From Prosapia bicincta (Eukaryota > Arthropoda > Insecta > Hemiptera > Cercopidae): a stretch of 64,000 nucleotides of DNA. This document shows positions 32,641 to 44,832 of this stretch, one piece after another. Where the stretch lies: assembly GCA_036971475.1 (NCBI GenBank), contig JBAIZL010000002.1, positions 134,517,740-134,581,739 on the forward strand. The letters run 5' to 3'. Made by a program: the position numbers and the translations under genes. The notes beneath the pieces were generated by a model. The model was not told where the DNA came from and searched no databases. It saw only the letters and a program-made list of their open reading frames with translations. The first letter of the stretch is position 1. The number at the start of each line of letters is the position of its first letter.

Positions 32641-33634
32641 TCTTGATTTTCATTAATGGTGGTGTATTCAAATGACTTATGAAGTTGGAACTAGCAGTTA
32701 TATATTGACCTTCAGAGGTGGTGTCTGGGATGAAGTCTTTGCTAACAGTGTTATTAAATTGTAGGCAGTATTGTAATTGAGTAATAGCTGTAAACACGTG
32801 CTTAAGCTGGGTTAAAAATATTTCGTTTAAAATTGTAAATGTATCTGTAAAACCCGGCAATCCGATAAATCTGGCTCAGTTTGGAGCCAATCTAAACGAT
32901 CAGTAGCTTGAATTATTATTATTATTGTCAAAGAACCTGGAATTCATAAAGCAGTCTGCTGCTATAGAAATGGCTGGAAGGAAAATAATACAGTTAATTT
33001 TTTCTTAGCACTCACCCAAAAGGATACTCACTCAGATTTTGTTGTGTCATTTCTGAAGTTCATAGAACAATGAGGATGTAAGATTACAGGCTGTCGTAGG
33101 ATTATTTATTGTAAAACATTGCAGAAAACACTAGCACAGAAATTTAAAAACTTGTTTAAAAAATCAGTCAAAGACATTAAATAATAGAAAATCAACTGCG
33201 TAATGTTCAATAGTTCCTTTTCATGTATTCTGGGTAGTTTTTATGTAGTACAAGCACTCTTACCACACTTTTAGGAATTTAACTGGAAGAAAGAATTAGC
33301 AGATTTACATCGGGAAATTCTTGGCCTAATACAGTGAATGTGTCTAAAATACTGATGTTGCAAGAACTGTGAAAATTTGGTAGATAAGTTGGTAGTAAAT
33401 GATCAAAGGAGGCAGATTAGGTCATGTCCCTGAGAGAAATAGGATGTTTGAAGTGAAAAAGAAATGCAAGTATCAGGGTATTGTGGTAAGTTTTCAGAAA
33501 CTGTTAATGATGTTTTCTGGATTTCATAATAATCTATTTTTACTTGAATCATATTTTAGCAAAAATGTTGTTTAGAAATTCAAATTTTCTAAAAATTGTT
33601 TCCGGTCTAATACCAGCGTGTAATTTTTTTGCAG
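32641..33634. other. Unassigned intronic stretch
   Basis: A 99-codon minus-strand ORF at 32561-32860 overlaps the satellite edge and has no recognisable motif. CCGGCAATCCGATAAATC near 32853 resembles some Tigger subterminal DNA, but no partner is seen. Confidence 0.4.
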
Positions 33635-33675
33635 AATAAGACTGAAGATAAAAATCCAATACAAGATATTAAGAG
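33635..33675 (+). CDS. Host gene exon b
   Basis: The 41-base exon lies between acceptor GTAATTTTTTTGCAG and donor GTTAGT. It reads NKTEDKNPIQDIK plus AG, two bases of an Arg codon completed by the first base of the exon at 34394. Phase 0 entry fits the exon at 5068. The peptide is a charged lead-in to the first dsRBD-like module. Confidence 0.7.
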
Positions 33676-34393
33676 GTTAGTACTATGTACTTACTACGTA
33701 AGTATGAGTCTCATGTTAATATGAATAATAGTACTAAAGCACGCTAAAACCACTGTATCAGAATTTCATAATACGTTGGTCTCATCCATAGAACGTAATA
33801 TGTTTTATTGTATATTTCTATGAAAAAATGGACAATTTGAATTTATTTGTTCTTTAAAATTGTGTCTGTGTTCTCCTCACTGTTTACTCATATTGAGTTT
33901 CCATGTTGATTTTACTGTCCATGATCTTCATTACGTGTTTCACAATGAAACTTTGATATTTAAACTTACATGAACTTTGAGAGAAAGTTAAAAAAAAAAC
34001 TTACTAATACATAGTTTTTTATTGTCCAAGGCAATATTTATCAGTGTCTTAATGTACGCTGATTTACTGAACTGAATATAGCACTTGGTTTGCATGTTTA
34101 TTTATAAATAATTTTCAATGTTTTATTTTTTAAACTAGTATTTAGTACAGTACTTAATATGTACTAAATACTGTTTATACTGTAGTAGACTTGATATACT
34201 AAAATGTGTTCAGTACTTGATACATTTTATTTACTGTAAAAAGTAATTTAATTAATTGTTGTGATATTCAATTTTTATCTGTTAATTCCTGTCTTGCTTA
34301 TTAAAATTAACACATTTTAAGAGTTAGGTAATGCAAGTTGAGATATGTAGCAGGGAAATTGTTTTTTGCCTTATTTGTGTACTGTGATTATAG

Positions 34394-34563
34394 ATTTAGA
34401 GACTTCTACCATAAAATAAGCAAGAAAGATCCAGAGAAGTGGCTGAGGATGATCTGTAACGCAAAGAACATTGATATTACCGAATTTAAATTAAAAAATG
34501 ACACGAGCAATACAAGGAAGGTGTTTGCTATTGAGGTTCCATCAGAATCTATAAATTTAGAAT
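34394..34563 (+). CDS. Host gene exon c, first dsRBD-like module
   Basis: The 170-base exon enters in phase 2, leaves in phase 1, and is bounded by GTGATTATAG and GTAAGT. It reads FRDFYHKISKKDPEKWLRMI, then CNAKNIDITEFKLKNDTSNT, then RKVFAIEVPSESINLE. This fits the start of a double-stranded-RNA-binding fold: helix 1 (DPEKWLRMICNAKN), strand 1 (ITEFKLKN), strands 2-3 (RKVFAIEVPSESI). The second helix is on the exon at 42724. The domain call is from fold pattern only; similarity to canonical dsRBDs is weak, so the protein may have diverged from RNA binding. I do not recognise the orthologue. Confidence 0.8.
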
Positions 34564-36424
34564 GTAAGTGTTATTGTTTTAAAAATGGTTTTTAGAATTA
34601 ACTATGCTAATGTTATATTTTAAGGTGCATTTTAATGTCCTTAAAATACTGAATACAGCTTCTTTATTTTCATTCAACTTAATTTTTTATAAAGATTATA
34701 CATAAATAAGGTTCTCTATTTCCCTCTACACAACCTTTTTTCGCCCATATCTATGAAAAATAAATAAGCATAAAAATTATAATGGAAAATAGATTGTAGC
34801 ATTAAAACATTGTTAATATCAAAAGTAAATTGTTTTGAACAATAATATTTTTAAAATGTAATAGAATGAAAAATTAATTTCTTGTATACTTTGGCTAAAT
34901 TTATGTAATGTTTTATAACGTAAATATAAAACTAAGGTTTTAAGTATAAAAATATAATTTAAAACCCGTTTGAAATATTTAACCAATATTTGATCAATGG
35001 AATTTAGTCTTGTGAACATTTCTACCATGTATTTTTCAAAATGAGTAAAATTTCCCGAACAATAAATGATTTTTTGAACCTGACATCTTTGGACATGGGT
35101 AAAATTACCTCCCATTATTACTAGAAACTCTGGTTTTATTCTGACAACTTCTTGTTTGAGTTGCTACAAAAAAAAAAATTGCTCACAGTTTAGACCTTTT
35201 AAAATATGTTTAGAAAGCTATATTTTAATAACATGAATTTAAAAAAAAATCTCAACCTGTTTTTTTACATGTTTAAAATATTACCAATATTTTTGGAGTT
35301 TTACTGAAATTCTTCTAAAGAAATTACTTTTAAAAATCTCTAAAGATACAAGTGTTTTATTTATATCTTTCTGAGCTCACGCACGCACGCACGCGCGTAC
35401 ACACACACCCGTTTAATTTGACTGAACTATATAAAAATCAATTTTTTAAATATTTTAAAACATATATATGTCATGTTCACAGAATGTCAATAATGTTTTA
35501 TAAAAATTTACTTGTGAGACCAGCAATTTTTTTGGGCTAGTTAGAAATATCTTGAACAATTTTTCTAAATTTTATTAAAGTATGTGTAGTTGCTGAGAAG
35601 TACGGGCTTTCATTTTTTTGTTTATTTTGAGTTTGGTGTAACGTGATCTTACTTACAAGCCCCACCCATTTTCTATGCCTTTAATAACTTGGGAAACTTT
35701 TTTGCTTCTCTCTTATATGGTTTGTAGTAAAATTTAATTTCAATTTTTGTAGTAAAGGTGGCCCAGGGTAAAAAAGAGGGGATTTCAGGATTTGTTTCTA
35801 AGGTGAAAATAATGAAAAAAGTTCATATAAACATAGGCCTGAAAACAGTTTGTTAACGATTTACAGTTGTCAAAAGATTTGGTCTGGATTTCTGTTTCTT
35901 TGTTACAATGAAGCTATTTCAAAATTGCATGGAGCATGAGATGTAAAATCTGGTGGATTTTATGTAAAAATAACACGTCATCTCGAAAAACATATTATGT
36001 TTACATTTGAAGTACATTCATTAATTTTGTTAAATGATTGAAAAAATGTACAATTTGTAAACAAAACTTGTAGACAATTTAATTTTGAAAATAATTATGT
36101 AAAATATGCCAATAATAGACAAACACACAAATTTTAAAACTAAATTTTAAAAATTAAAATTCTTAATATACTCATCTTTATTTCTGTTATTCTATATATT
36201 TGAGTAGAGTTTTCTGCCTTCCCTAACTATACAATATTTTCTTCTGTTGACGAGTTTCAGAGTGACTCCATTTTCAAAACTTAAATCATACTATTTGCCC
36301 AAACTTTGAGTTGGTTCTTATATACAATTAACCACGCCCCCACCATTCCCAGACCTCGCCCCTATTGGTTTACGCCTACTCCTGCTCATTGCGTCCCACT
36401 ACTTATAATTTTAAACTTTCAAAT
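34564..36424. other. Intronic stretch
   Basis: No coding signal. At 35379-35408 a run of CACG, CGCG and CACA alternating purine-pyrimidine steps could adopt Z-form DNA. GC-rich short motifs at 36340-36400 (ACCACGCCCCCACC, CCTCGCCCCTATTGG) probably belong to the 5' end of the following PLE. Confidence 0.4.
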
Positions 36425-36673
36425 TTAACGTTTGACTGTGTTTTGGAAGATTGAAAAAGGAGAGTGATTTCAGGGAAGAAAGAATAGTTAAAAATTTAGA
36501 TAAAAACGTTAAGAAAAGAAGAGGTTATGGTTACAAAAGTGGATAAAGGAAATACTACTGTTTTAATTAGTAATGAAGACTATGTAAATAAAGCTGAAGA
36601 TTTTATATTGAAAACGACATCTAAAAAGGAGTTTAAAGATAGGACTGAAACATATCAAAAGGAAATTAAAAAA

Positions 36674-38906
36674 TACAGTCGGCGCCGCTTATTGTGATCA
36701 TATTTGTCAGAAGGATATTTGATAACAATAACCGAACGCTTAATCACGATGTAGTCTACAGCCGTACTGCATTGAACTCACTGTATTATTGCCACAACTG
36801 TTTGTTCTGAACGATATGTAAGCCTATCATTACATTAAGTAATTCTAATTCTGTAACACTATAACTAAACTGTACTTACCAAATTTTGATGCTATTCCGG
36901 ACAGTTTTATGTACAGTAGTAGAATTTCTGTAATTTAGTTTTCTACTTGTTAAAATTAGTGGGCATATTTCATGTCAGTTTATTTCATTCCACTGTAAAT
37001 TTTTTTAAAAACACTGAATCTAGCATAATTGAAAAAAAATATATAGAACTACGTAAAACACTTGATCAAAACATTTTAACACATAAAACTTCATTATAAA
37101 ACACTTCAATCTTATTTACACTTCAAATTTACATTTATTTTTTCTCGAAGAATTCCTCTATATGTGACTGTCTGTAGTCTTCTCGTAAAATATTTTTTAT
37201 AAATTGTTCATATTCATAATGTATGTTGAAATTTTCTGCTTTTTGTTGAACAAACTGACTTAGAATCTCAAGAACTTGGTGAACTTCCTGCTCAGATCTT
37301 TGCGGTACACATTTATCATTTTCGTCATCATCGGTGCCTTCTTCTTCTTCAGTAACTTTTGATGTTGAAGCAACTACCAAACAAATATCGTCTTCAGTCA
37401 TTTCCGCTGCTGTTTCAATACTATCGTCAACTTCCATCCACTCAGTATATTCTTTTAAGGACAAATCGAAAGGCTTCTCTTCAGAGTCTTCCTCAGATGT
37501 AGCTTGCTCTTGATTTTCTTCAACAAAAAACCCACCTTTTCTAAAGCAATTTTTCACAGTTTTTTCAGAAACTTCATTCCAAGATTTTCCTATCAGATGA
37601 ATAGGATCAAGTAAAGAAGTTTTTTTAGCCAATTCATTTGAGGTAAGGGTTTGAAATTCATCCATATTTTCTATAATTCTAGCACGCATCTCTCGTCGAT
37701 AAAAACTTTTGTGATTTTTAATTATGCCTTGGTCACATGGCTGAATAATTGATGTAGTATTGGCCGGAAGGTAAATCACTTTGATGTGTTTTAGCGTAGT
37801 GCTTATGTCATTATGTGCAGTGCAGTTGTCTAGTAGAAGGACAATGTTGCGTTTGAGGCTGGTATCCCATTTAGTCAGCCATTCATTAAAAATTTTTGAT
37901 GTCATCCAAGCATTGGAGTTTGAATGATATTCGGTAGCTTTTTGATACCTTGAAAACATCGTGGATTTTTAGATTTAACGATAATTAAGAGTTTTTCTTT
38001 ATGACCAACCATCTGTGGCTTTAAAATTCTGTTTTCCTATTTTTTTGGCAAGATCCTCAGCTTTTAGACGCATTAGTGGGCCGTCAACTCGAGCATCTTT
38101 TCCGCGAACATTTTTAAACCACAATTTCAAAGCTGATTCCACTTGCGGATCCTAACCAGAACGATGTCTTTTGTTGTCAACATTTGCATTACACTTTGAT
38201 AATGACAAGATTTTTTCTTTGTTGTTCAATATTTTACATAAGAGAGGTTGAGAAACGCCAAGTTGAGAAGCAGCGTTTCTTTGACTCATTTTTGGTAATT
38301 TACTGTACCTATCTAGAATATCAAGTTTTTGTTTAAGACTTAAATCACGTCGTTTCTTTTGAGATTCGGACATCTTGCTATACTGTCCTTTGAAACTTCA
38401 ATTGACACTAAACTCTACAAAAAAAACGAAAAAGATCTTTAAAATTTAAATTATGTAAAATCACACTGAAATACTGTAATAAACGTTCATAAAAATTCAC
38501 ATACAGTAGGACTGCACTGTAAATGGTTCAGTAGTAACATCAACTAATGTTAACAAACAACTAAGGTTGACTCAAGCAAGGCTAGGGTGTTTGCGTAAAC
38601 AAAGAGTAAGGGATACATTCTGAGAACTGTGCTAAGTGCTGAAACCGTTATAAAGTATTTCTGTCATTCTAAAAATAAACATTCTATGAATTGGGCGTCA
38701 TTGTGTGTTGCTCGTGCTGTTTACACTACTTTGTAGACATTTTTACTTGGTATTAAATTAAATGATAATAATAAGCGAACAGATGATTACAATAAGCGGC
38801 CTAATTACAATGTATTAATATACGTCCGTGTTTGTTTTTCAATGAAACGATAACAATAACCGAATGATAACATTAACCGTGATCACAATAAGCGGCGCCG
38901 ACTGTA
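36674..38906 (-). mobile_element. pogo/Tigger element copy 1 (2.2 kb), nested in the PLE
   Basis: TA at both flanks, with inverted ends starting CAGTCGGCGCCGCTTATTGT on the left and finishing ACAATAAGCGGCGCCGACTG on the right. The length between the TAs is 2229 bp. The transposase is on the minus strand. Both termini are intact, while the transposase is internally deleted and carries a stop. A TA target duplication and nested position within the PLE show it is younger than the PLE. Confidence 0.92.
37135..38373 (-). pseudogene. pogo/Tigger transposase, copy 1, deleted
   Basis: It begins at ATG 38373 with a CENP-B-type helix-turn-helix: KKRRDLSLKQKLDILDRYSK, then MSQRNAASQLGVSQPLLCKI. A stop near 38152 precedes the second HTH region (ALKLWFKNVRGKDAR). 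The catalytic core then jumps from KQNFKATDGW directly to the GHKEKLL segment, so the first catalytic acid (NADETG in copy 2) is missing. The rest is present: LLLDNCTAHND (second acid), IIQPCDQGIIK (third acid) and an acidic tail ending EFFEKK. The deletion is flanked by a short ATGG direct match, consistent with repair-mediated loss. Element mobility would need transposase supplied in trans. Confidence 0.9.
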
Positions 38907-39764
38907 GTTAAAAACTCCCAATATGTAATTCAAGAAGAGAAATATAAATAAATAAATATGAATCTGAGTGTGCCAATAATAAGAGCCCAATTAAAAATTC
39001 ATAAGAAAAGGACACTGTTTGGAAAATATTTAGAAAAACTGTTAAAAGAAATGGATCTGATAAAAAATGAATATACTGTGAAAAATTCAACCGAGGTTGT
39101 TAAAAGAATACAAGAAGCAAAGATTACTAAAGATTGTAGAACGATTTCATATCAGTACCAATTAAAGAAACTATACAAATTATTTAGGATAAATTACAGG
39201 AACAGAGCCAAAATAAGGATTTAAATAAAGAAATTGTCAAATTATTGAATATCATTTTAAACCAAAACCGATTTAAGTTTAATAACAAATTATATAAACC
39301 GAAAGACGGCCTAGGGATGGGTAACCCATTATCTGGAATATTAAGTGAATTTTTTATACAGGAATTAGAAGAAAGAATAATAACAAAAATATTAAAGAAA
39401 TTCGATTGTATAGAATAAATGAGGTATGTGGATGATTCACTATTAATAGTTAATGACCCTGAAGGAAATAAAGAAGATTATATACTAAATGAAATCCACA
39501 AGATACATAATAATTTAAAATTCATGAAGGTCAGAAAGAGTAATTGTAGTTTAAATTTCCTAGATTTAAAACTAAAAGGAAGAGAGTAAAATAGAATTTG
39601 GAATTTTCAAAAAAGATACACACTAATAATGTTATTAACGCTAAATCAAACCCCCCACTAGAATGTAAGTTTACGGCATTTAGGCATTTTGGCATTTTGT
39701 AACAGATTATTAGATATACCGCTAAATAAAAAAGAACATAAAGAAGAACTGAATACTATTTTTC

Positions 39765-41484
39765 AAATTGCTGTTTAAAAATGTTCGCGACAAAGATGCT
39801 CGAGTTGAAGGCCCACTAATGCGTCTAAAAGCTGAGGATCTTGCCAAAAAAATAGGAAAACAGAATTTTAAAGCCACAGATGGATGGTTCAATCGATGGA
39901 AGAAAAGGGAAAACATTGTTTACAAGAAAACGTGTGGTGAAAAAAGAAATGCTGATTTTGTTGGAGCTGAGGACTGGTTACAATACGAATGGGCCGAGTA
40001 TTCTCCTAGCTGCATATACAATGCAGATGAAACAGGACTTTATTATCGTGCTTTACCCGAACTTACTTACTTATTTAAAAATGAAAGTGCTAGCGGCTAT
40101 AAAATATGTAATCAAACAATAACTGTTTTGTGTTGTGTTAACATGGTTGGTCATAAAGAAAAACTCTTAATTATCAGTAAATCTAAAAATCCACGGTGTT
40201 TTCAAGGTATCAAAAAGCTACTGGTTGAATATCATTCAAACTCCAATGCTTGGATAACATCAAAAATTTTTAATGAATGGCTGACTAAATGGGATACCAG
40301 CCTCAAACGCAACATTGTCCTTCTACTAGACAACTGCACTGCACATAATGACATAAGCACTACGCTAAAACACATTAAAGTGATTTACCTTCCGGCCAAT
40401 ACTACATCAATTATTCAGCCATGTGACCAAGGCATAATTAAAAATCTCAAAAGTTTTTATCGACGAGAGATGCGTGCTAGAATTATAGAAAATGTGGATG
40501 AATTTCAAACCCTTACCTCAAATGAATTGGCTAAAAAACTTCTTTACTCGATGCTATTCATCTGATAGCAAAATCTTGGACTGAAGTTTCTGAAAAAACT
40601 GTGAAAAATTGCTTTAGAAAAGGTGGGTTTTTTGTTCAAGAAAATCAAGAGCAAGCTACATCTGAGGAAGACTCTGAAGAGAACTTGAAGCCTTTCGACT
40701 TGTCCTTAAAAGAATATACTGAGTGGATGGAAGTTGACGATAGTATTGAAACAGCAGCGGAAATGACTGAAGACCATATTTGTGAGGTAGTTGCTTCAAC
40801 ATCAAAAGTTACTGAGGAAGAAGAAGGCACCGATGATGACGAAAATGATAAAAGTGTACCACAAATATCTAAGCAGGAAGTTCACCAAGCTCTTGAGATT
40901 CTAAGGCAGTTTGTTCAACAAAAAGCAGAAAATTTCAACAAACATTATGAATATGAACAATTTATAAACAATATTTTACGAGAAGACTACAGACAGTCAC
41001 ATATAAAGGAATTCTTCGAGAAAAAGTAAATGTAAATTTGAAGTGTAAATAAGATTGAAGTGTTTTATAATGAAGTTTTATATGTTAAAATGTTTTGATC
41101 AAGTGTTTTACGTAGTTCTAAATATTTTTTTTCAGTTATCCTAGATTCATTGTTTTAAAACAATTTACAGTGTAATAACATAAACTGACATGAAATATGC
41201 CCACTAATTTTAACAAGTAGAAAACTAACTTAAAGAAATTCTACTGCTTTACATAAAACTGTCCGGAATAGCATCAAAATTTGGTAAGTACAGTTTAATT
41301 ATAGTGTTACAGAATTAGAATTACTTGATGTAATGATAGGCTTACATATCGTTCAGAACAAACAGTTGTGGCAATAATACAGTGAGTTCAATGCAGTACG
41401 GCTGTAGACTACATCGTGATTAAGCGTTCGGTTATTGTTATCAAATATGCTTCTGACAAATATGATCACACTAAGCGACGCCGA

Positions 41485-41489
<5 letters not shown>
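39765..41489 (+). mobile_element. pogo/Tigger element copy 2, 5'-truncated, opposite orientation
   Basis: This is the same family as copy 1, on the + strand. The right end is intact: GCGACGCCGACTG then TA at 41488-41489, running into a (TA)n tract. The left end has no terminal repeat: PLE sequence ...CAAATTGCTG joins transposase sequence at TTTAAAAATGTTCGCG. The intact family has AAATTGTGGTTTAAAAATG here, so AAATTG..G is shared by both sides of the junction. Confidence 0.9.
39768..41029 (+). pseudogene. pogo/Tigger transposase, copy 2, lacking the DNA-binding N-terminus
   Basis: It starts inside the second HTH domain (LFKNVRDKDARVEGPLMRLK) and carries the whole catalytic core: YNADETGLYYRALPELTYLF (first acid), LLLDNCTAHND (second) and IIQPCDQGIIKNLKSFYRRE (third). 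A frameshift near 40545 separates the core from the tail, which continues at 40601 (NCFRKGGFFVQENQEQ) through an acidic stretch to REDYRQSHIKEFFEKK. The C-terminus is complete at 41029. Copy 2 has what copy 1 lost, and vice versa, so neither encodes an active protein. Confidence 0.9.

Positions 41490-41521
<32 letters not shown>
41490..41521. repeat. (TA)n tract at the pogo end
   Basis: About 16 TA dinucleotides directly adjoining the terminal TA of the pogo copy. Confidence 0.95.
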
Positions 41522-41525
<4 letters not shown>

Positions 41526-42723
41526 TATTATTGTTAATTGTAAACAATGTTCCACCATTAAGAGCAATAATGGACAACATGAAATATAATACAGTATATA
41601 ATATAGCTCATATAATAATAATAATAATAAGCACAACAGAAGCCTGAACTTGATTAAGCAGTCCAGGTGACCTCCTCATTTTGTGCTGTTGACATTGACC
41701 TCGACAATTTGTGGCATCCACCCTAAAATAGGATAGTTTTCATAGACTGGTGTTAGATGTGTAATTGATAGAGTATATCTAATCCTACTATCTGACCTGA
41801 TGAAGAATAAAAACAGTTATATATCTCAATATAAACCATTTAGACTAATAAATCAACCACCAAAACTTAACACTGATATAAATAACAAAATGCTTGATAT
41901 ATTTGTCAAACAAATAGAAGAAACAATACTCATCTGGAGTACACGGTTTCTGCTTTATCACTCTTATCTTAAAAGTTGTACAAACAAAATACTTTATTTT
42001 ACTATCTATGACTTCACTTTGCCAATATAAAGTTAAATGCTGTTAAATAATAATACAACTGCTCTTATCCATACATCTCCCATTCTTTAGCATTGGAAAA
42101 CCTCTTTATAAACCTATTTTCCTGACACATATGATATAATTATTCACAGTAAAGCGAGGGGAATTTTCAGTTAGTGAAATATTTTAGACATAATTCTAAG
42201 AACAGCATATATTTTCTTCCATGGGAATAAAACTATTTTCTCTCTATCTGGATTGATTTAGATAAAAAAATCTACCTGCGCATTATAATGAAAAAATCTA
42301 CAGGTTTACCAAACAATGCATAATTTATCGAAACTCTTCATAAGTTGTTAAAAACAAATTGAAAATTCTTAAATTGGATTGTCATTCTAATTTAATAATA
42401 ACTAATCCAAAAATCAGAGTTGTGTGATATAGTTTTTCTTGTAATTGTGAGTAGAATATATATTTATTAACCATTCAGATAAAATGACAAATTGAATTAA
42501 AGATTGGCTGGACAAGTCACTAAGTGACTAATAGAGTGGAAATATGACCCAGATTTGCCCAATAAAGAACCTGGTCTAGCATCCAGCCACACCCTTAGTT
42601 TACTAAAATTGTATAAATATTCTAAAGAATGTACTAAACTGATAGCAGATTAATTTTTTAAAAAAACTATTACTATAGCTACAGCAGATAGTTTCAGAAT
42701 TTGTATTCTTTCTAATATTTCAG
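41522..42723. other. Intronic stretch
   Basis: A short (AAT)n run is at about 41613-41631. A 76-codon ORF at 41800-42030 shows no motif. Nothing else recognised before the exon at 42724. Confidence 0.45.
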
Positions 42724-42824
42724 GGGATGGAAATACTGAGGAAGAGGCCAAAAAGCAATGCTGCAAAATTGCAGGTTTTATCCTGCTGATGAAGTACAGA
42801 AATGAAATTGAATATTTATTCAAG
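42724..42824 (+). CDS. Host gene exon d, end of first dsRBD-like module
   Basis: The 101-base exon sits between TTCTAATATTTCAG and GTAAAG, entering in phase 1 and leaving in phase 0. It reads (W)DGNTEEEAKKQCCKIAGFIL, then LMKYRNEIEYLFK. The EEEAKKQCCKIAGFILL part matches the second helix of a dsRBD, where the family has KKEAK..AA...L. It thus completes the module begun on the previous exon, across an 8.2-kb intron loaded with a PLE and two pogo copies. Confidence 0.85.
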
Positions 42825-43389
42825 GTAAAGTAACACTTTTTTTACAGTATAAATTGGTTCCTTTCTTGTGAGGGTACTGCTAATTTTAATTTAGGGTTTG
42901 TTTCTGTAACAGTGTGCATGTACTTGGTATGCAGAGATAGGGCATTTAGTTCTTATATTGTTTTGTTTTGCCAAGTTTGCTAGTTGTATTTGCTTATTAT
43001 TGTGAGGTTTTACACAAGTTTTTTTTTTACTAAATTGAAAAAAATAGTCCAATTCATTTTAAAAGTAACATGAACTGTATGAAAAAAGAATTGTGTATAG
43101 TAAAAAATAAACAGAGCCTCAAATCCAAACTAATTGGGACTATAGCCTGTTCGGATTAAGAAAAGTTTGGATTTCGGATTTGCTGTCTATTTTGCATTTG
43201 ACAGAAGTGTGTTTTTCTATTAACGAACAATATTAGAGCATTCATTACATATTTCTGTATCAAAAATTGAACAGTTTTGCAGTGCTACAAGTAAAAAGTC
43301 TTTATAGCAACGCCATCACGCGAAAGTTTCTGTGAATGAAAAAATTGATGGGACTGTATTTTTATGGTTTACACAAGAGAGGCAGAAAG

Positions 43390-44832
43390 GGGTTCCTATT
43401 AGTGGCCCATTAATAAAAGAAAAAGAATTACAGTTAAACAAATTTAGTGAACGGTGATTTGGAATTTACTGCTAGCAATAGATGAAAGAGAAGGCATAGA
43501 ATTAGACAACTAACGGTAAGCGAGGAGAAATTATCAGCTGATACTCTTGCTGCAAAAGAATATTTAGACGAAAAGAACGATTTGATTTTGTTTGAAAATT
43601 ACTCACCCCAGCAAGTGTACAATGCAGACGAGACTGGATTGAATTTTAAAGCCCTTCCTACTAAAAGTCTTGCTTCTAAAGAGGAATCTTCTGTGCCGGG
43701 CTTTAAAACAAACAAACAAACGCATCTCACAGTTTTAGCCTGCAGTAACGCCGAGAGAACAAATAAGCTACCATTAATGGTGATTGGCAAATCCGCCAAG
43801 CCACGAGCCCTTAAAAATATGAGCTTGAATGTTCTCCCTGCTCATTACAAAAATCAGTATAAGGCGTGGGTGACATGTAGTTGGTTTGTAAAGACATAAA
43901 AGCAATATTTTTCCCACCTAACATAACATGTTGCTTCAGTCTATGAATCAAGGTGGGCTGCAGAACATAAAACAGGCACAGAAAAAAGCTACTGCAAACA
44001 TTAACTGAAGAAGATTGTTCTCTTTCTATTCCAGAAAAACTTAACACCATTACAATAAAGGATGTAATTTACTGGGTAGCTGAGTTTTTGAATAATATCA
44101 GTAACATTTTACTGCAGAAATCTTGGAAGAAGCTCTGGCCTAGCCTCGAATTTGTGGAATCACCAGTTAGAACACGGGATGATGGAACTGAGCTCATTCA
44201 GCTCATTCAAAGAGTACCAGGATGTGAAGATGCTGAAGAAAGTTGCCTGGAAAAGTGGACAGCACTAGATAACAATGAAGAATATACCGAGCATAGCATG
44301 GTGTCTATGGTCCAAGATCAACACGATGACAGTGTAGCAGATAGCGATAGCGAGCAAAAAGATGGCTCTACTCATGCCGATGCTGCTGCCACTCTCGACA
44401 TTGCGTTGCGTTACGTAGATCAACATGCAGCTGCAACACCCAATGTACCGAGCGTAGCATGGTGTCTATGGTCCAAGATCAACACGATGACAGTGTAGCA
44501 GATAGCAATAGCGAGCAAAAAGATGGCTCTACTCATGCCGATGCTGCCGCCACTCTCGACATTGCGTTGCGTTACGTAGATTAACATGCAGCTGCAACAC
44601 CCAATGTACCGAGCGTAGCATGGTGTCTATGGTCCAAGATCAACACGATGACAGTGTAGCAGATAGCGATAGCGAGCAAAAAGATGGCTCTACTCATGCC
44701 GATGCTGCCGCCACTCTCGACATTGCGTTGCGTTACGTAGATCAACATGCAGCTGCAACACCCAATGATGTTATGCTGATGCAACAGTGGCGCAACATCA
44801 CATCCTCGGGAAGTTTTACGTCTCTTTGCTAG
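43390..44832 (+). pseudogene. Jerky/Tigger-type transposase pseudogene
   Basis: The DDE core is best seen at 43582-43899: YSPQQVYNADETGLNFKALP (first catalytic acid), TKSLASKEESSVPGFK, KLPLMVIGKSAKPRALKN and LPAHYKNQYKAWVT. The next part, which should hold the second and third acids, is shortened: QSMNQGGLQNIKQAQKKATA near 43935 has N where QPMDQG is expected. The C-terminus includes SWKKLWPSLEF and an acidic tail with TLDIALRYVDQHAAATPND, then QQWRNITSS, typical of the family end. Broken frames upstream contain scraps of the HTH region only. It is dead, with a missing acid and several shifts. Confidence 0.8.
44286..44768 (+). repeat. 161-bp tandem triplication in the transposase tail
   Basis: ACCGAGC(A/G)TAGCATGGTGTC starts copies at 44286, 44447 and 44608, exactly 161 bp apart. 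Copies are almost identical. Since 161 is not a multiple of three, each added unit shifts the reading frame; the first frame stops at 44498, and a new start-to-stop frame is found at 44620-44832. Confidence 0.95.

Larger units (their letters stand above)
36425..39765 (+). pseudogene. Penelope-like element with RT, interrupted by a pogo insertion
   Basis: The coding matter is in two pieces. Piece 1 (about 36430-36673) has VTKVDKGNTTVLISNEDYVN, the PLE block with KxDKGN...V. Piece 2 (38907-39765) has NLSVPIIRAQLKIHKKRTL, then LYKPKDGLGMGNPLSGILSE, FFIQELEE, MRYVDDSLLIVND, FLDLKLKG and finally LLDIPLNKKEHKEELNT, all in the order of a Penelope-type RT. Removing the pogo element and one TA joins the pieces in frame (KKIVKNSQYVIQEEKYK). 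Stops at several positions and loss of everything after 39765, including GIY-YIG, make this a pseudogene. The break at 39765 coincides with the start of a second pogo copy. Confidence 0.8.

Noticed and set aside
32561..32860. 99-codon minus-strand ORF
   Set aside because: Its end is made of satellite sequence and the rest shows no recognisable domain.
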